A stretch of 64,000 nucleotides of DNA, from assembly GCA_946547305.1 (NCBI GenBank), contig CAMNOX010000002.1, forward strand, positions 38,515 through 102,514, read 5' to 3'. Source of the DNA: an uncultured Cytophagales bacterium (GTDB lineage Bacteria; Bacteroidota; Bacteroidia; Cytophagales; Amoebophilaceae). Below, in pieces: positions 62,821-64,000 of the stretch. The stretch's first letter is position 1, and each line of letters opens with the position of its first letter. Position numbers and translations under genes: made by a program. The notes beneath the pieces are model-generated. The model did no database searches. It saw nothing but the letters and a program-made list of their open reading frames with translations, and had not been told where the DNA came from.

Positions 62821-64000
62821 ATGATAAAGTATTTATTATTCTCATTAAATATCACAACATGTTTAGCAGGTTGTTGTAAAGGTGGCGCATGTAGCGCTAA
62901 AAAACCAGTTAATTTACCAAAACATAAATCGACTTCCCAAGAGAAAGTAGTGAAGAAAAAGTTTGTAGATAAAACTGATAAAAAGGTATTAGAACAATTA
63001 AGGGGAAATCTTAATGCATTTTCAGGACGCAATACAATTGATAATAATACACTACAAATGTTTGCTGATTTTGAAGCTAAGACTCAAATTAGAAGGAAAA
63101 CTGATAAAAATTCAACTCTTACAAATAATACCAATAAGGTGATAGATAAGACGAAATTGCCTAATGCTTCTACAAATGAAACCAGCAATAATAACGGTAA
63201 TAACAACGAACAGATTAATCAACCTAAATATACAAATAAAGATTGTATAATAGATTATGGTGGAACACCTCCATTAGTAGGTTTAAATAATATTGGAGCA
63301 ACATGCTTCATGAATTCAGTTTTACAATGCTTAAGTCAAACAAAAGCGTTAGCAGAGTACTTTTTAAACCCAGAAAATAAGGAAAGGATTATTAATAATA
63401 ATATCGCAAAAGAAAATAAAAATAATCTTCAATTAGTCCCAATATATTTAGATTTAATAAAACAATTATGGGGGACAAATGGTCAAAAATCTTTTTCGCC
63501 TATAAATTTTATGAAGACTATTGAAAAAATGAATCCATTATTTAAAAATGGTCAAGCTGGGGATTCCAAAGATTTTATTATTTATATTTTAGAACAATTA
63601 CACAAAGAATTAAAAACAACTTATTTACAAAATAATAATCAAAATGAGCCTCTTAATCAATATGATAAAAATAATGCTTTAACCCATTTTTATAGTGACT
63701 TCATGAATGACAGCTCAATAATATCTGATCTTTTTTTTGGAATTAATGAGACAACAAATGAATGCCTCAATTGCAAAAATTATTATAATTCCAAAGGATG
63801 TTATAACCCTATATGTTATAATTATGGAATATTTAATTGTTTGATATTTCCATTAGAAGAAGTCAAAAATTTTAAAAACAATAATATGCAAAATATGCAA
63901 AATATGCAAATGAATAATTTTAATAATCCGATGTATTGTAATAACATGAATAATTTTAATAATCCGATGTATTGTAATAACATGAATAATTTTAATAATC
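62821..64000 (+). CDS. Second secreted ubiquitin-specific protease (3' end outside window)
   Basis: The frame is open from ATG 62821 to the window end (393 codons). Signal peptide KYLLFSLNITTCLAG ends in an LAGC lipobox-like string, followed by the Cys cluster GCCKGGACSAKK. A linker of ~120 residues rich in Asn, Thr and Lys leads to the USP Cys box LVGLNNIGATCFMNSVLQCL, nucleophile Cys162. NGQAGDSKDFIIYILEQLHK matches the usual QxDAxEF helix. The finger region has one CxxC (NECLNCKNY). Then a 12-residue tandem repeat begins inside the fold. The His box lies beyond the window, so activity cannot be judged. It shares the layout of its neighbour. Confidence 0.93.
   Translation, partial: MIKYLLFSLNITTCLAGCCKGGACSAKKPVNLPKHKSTSQEKVVKKKFVDKTDKKVLEQLRGNLNAFSGRNTIDNNTLQMFADFEAKTQIRRKTDKNSTLTNNTNKVIDKTKLPNASTNETSNNNGNNNEQINQPKYTNKDCIIDYGGTPPLVGLNNIGATCFMNSVLQCLSQTKALAEYFLNPENKERIINNNIAKENKNNLQLVPIYLDLIKQLWGTNGQKSFSPINFMKTIEKMNPLFKNGQAGDSKDFIIYILEQLHKELKTTYLQNNNQNEPLNQYDKNNALTHFYSDFMNDSSIISDLFFGINETTNECLNCKNYYNSKGCYNPICYNYGIFNCLIFPLEEVKNFKNNNMQNMQNMQMNNFNNPMYCNNMNNFNNPMYCNNMNNFNN
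63910..64000 (+). repeat. 36-bp tandem repeat inside the second USP gene
   Basis: Units starting at 63910, 63946 and 63982 are identical as far as seen and encode MNNFNNPMYCNN; the array continues past the window. It is preceded by short 9-bp repeats (AATATGCAA) at about 63883-63909. Confidence 0.9.

Noticed and set aside
1..64000. All Cys clusters explained as ordinary lipoprotein lipoboxes
   Set aside because: Possible for a few (LAGC in the second USP), but C-terminal clusters and multi-Cys runs do not fit Lgt processing alone.
1..64000. UGA read as tryptophan
   Set aside because: Conserved proteins end at UGA (MATE, rnhA) and use UGG for Trp.

Overview
The window is very AT-rich, and its coding sequences are full of Lys, Asn and Ile. 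UGA is used as a stop and Trp is UGG, so the genetic code is standard. The housekeeping genes point to a Gram-negative Bacteroidota symbiont with a reduced genome. Evidence includes a long Bacteroidota-type SecA, LptB and an LptD-like protein, a TamB-like protein, Lgt, a DUF151+UVR nuclease and two proteins that look like parts of a Bacteroidota-type contractile injection system. Two eukaryotic-type ubiquitin-specific proteases, a secreted Fic protein and many BspA-type leucine-rich proteins suggest life inside a eukaryotic cell. The closest picture is an Amoebophilus/Cardinium-like bacterium; the placement is inferred from gene content only. No transposase, CRISPR array or rRNA gene was seen.

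Layout. 0-9 kb: lysS, a tRNA-Arg, a MATE exporter and four secreted Cys-cluster proteins; three of these have a GTAAAATTTTAC palindrome just upstream. 8.6-21.3 kb: a mostly housekeeping block with rpmI, a membrane protein, rnhA, a probable injection-system tape-measure protein with a huge Asn/Thr repeat, uvrC, tmRNA, lgt, a DUF151 nuclease and tamB. 21.4-26 kb and 29.8-40.7 kb: accessory regions made of two expanding secreted families. Family A (domain with EFIN...KI and YFSG signatures) has five main copies plus two decayed ones. Family C (signal peptide, Cys cluster, Gly tract, shared C-terminal domain) has four. They flank dus, fic and metG. 41.2-49.1 kb: rplB-rpsS-lptB, a five-domain repeat protein, lptD, rpmH and a Pvc16/DUF4255 injection-system gene. 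49.1-53.7 kb: three tandem BspA-like paralogues. 53.7-64 kb: rpsL-rpsG, secA, a cysteine desulfurase, an unknown Cys-cluster protein, dprA and two ubiquitin-specific proteases, the second cut by the window end.

How the parts may fit together. At least a dozen otherwise unrelated predicted secreted proteins share a dense cysteine cluster, either right after the signal peptide or at the extreme C-terminus. The bodies attached to it include ubiquitin proteases, a Fic domain, BspA repeats and unknown domains. The cluster may be a common lipidation, anchoring or targeting tag. Three family C genes carry G9-G10 runs, two of them out of frame, which looks like phase variation. Family A genes share about 130 bp of upstream DNA, and near-identical 5' or 3' blocks between paralogues indicate recent duplication or gene conversion. 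Together this looks like a fast-evolving effector or surface-protein repertoire set among disrupted ribosomal operons.
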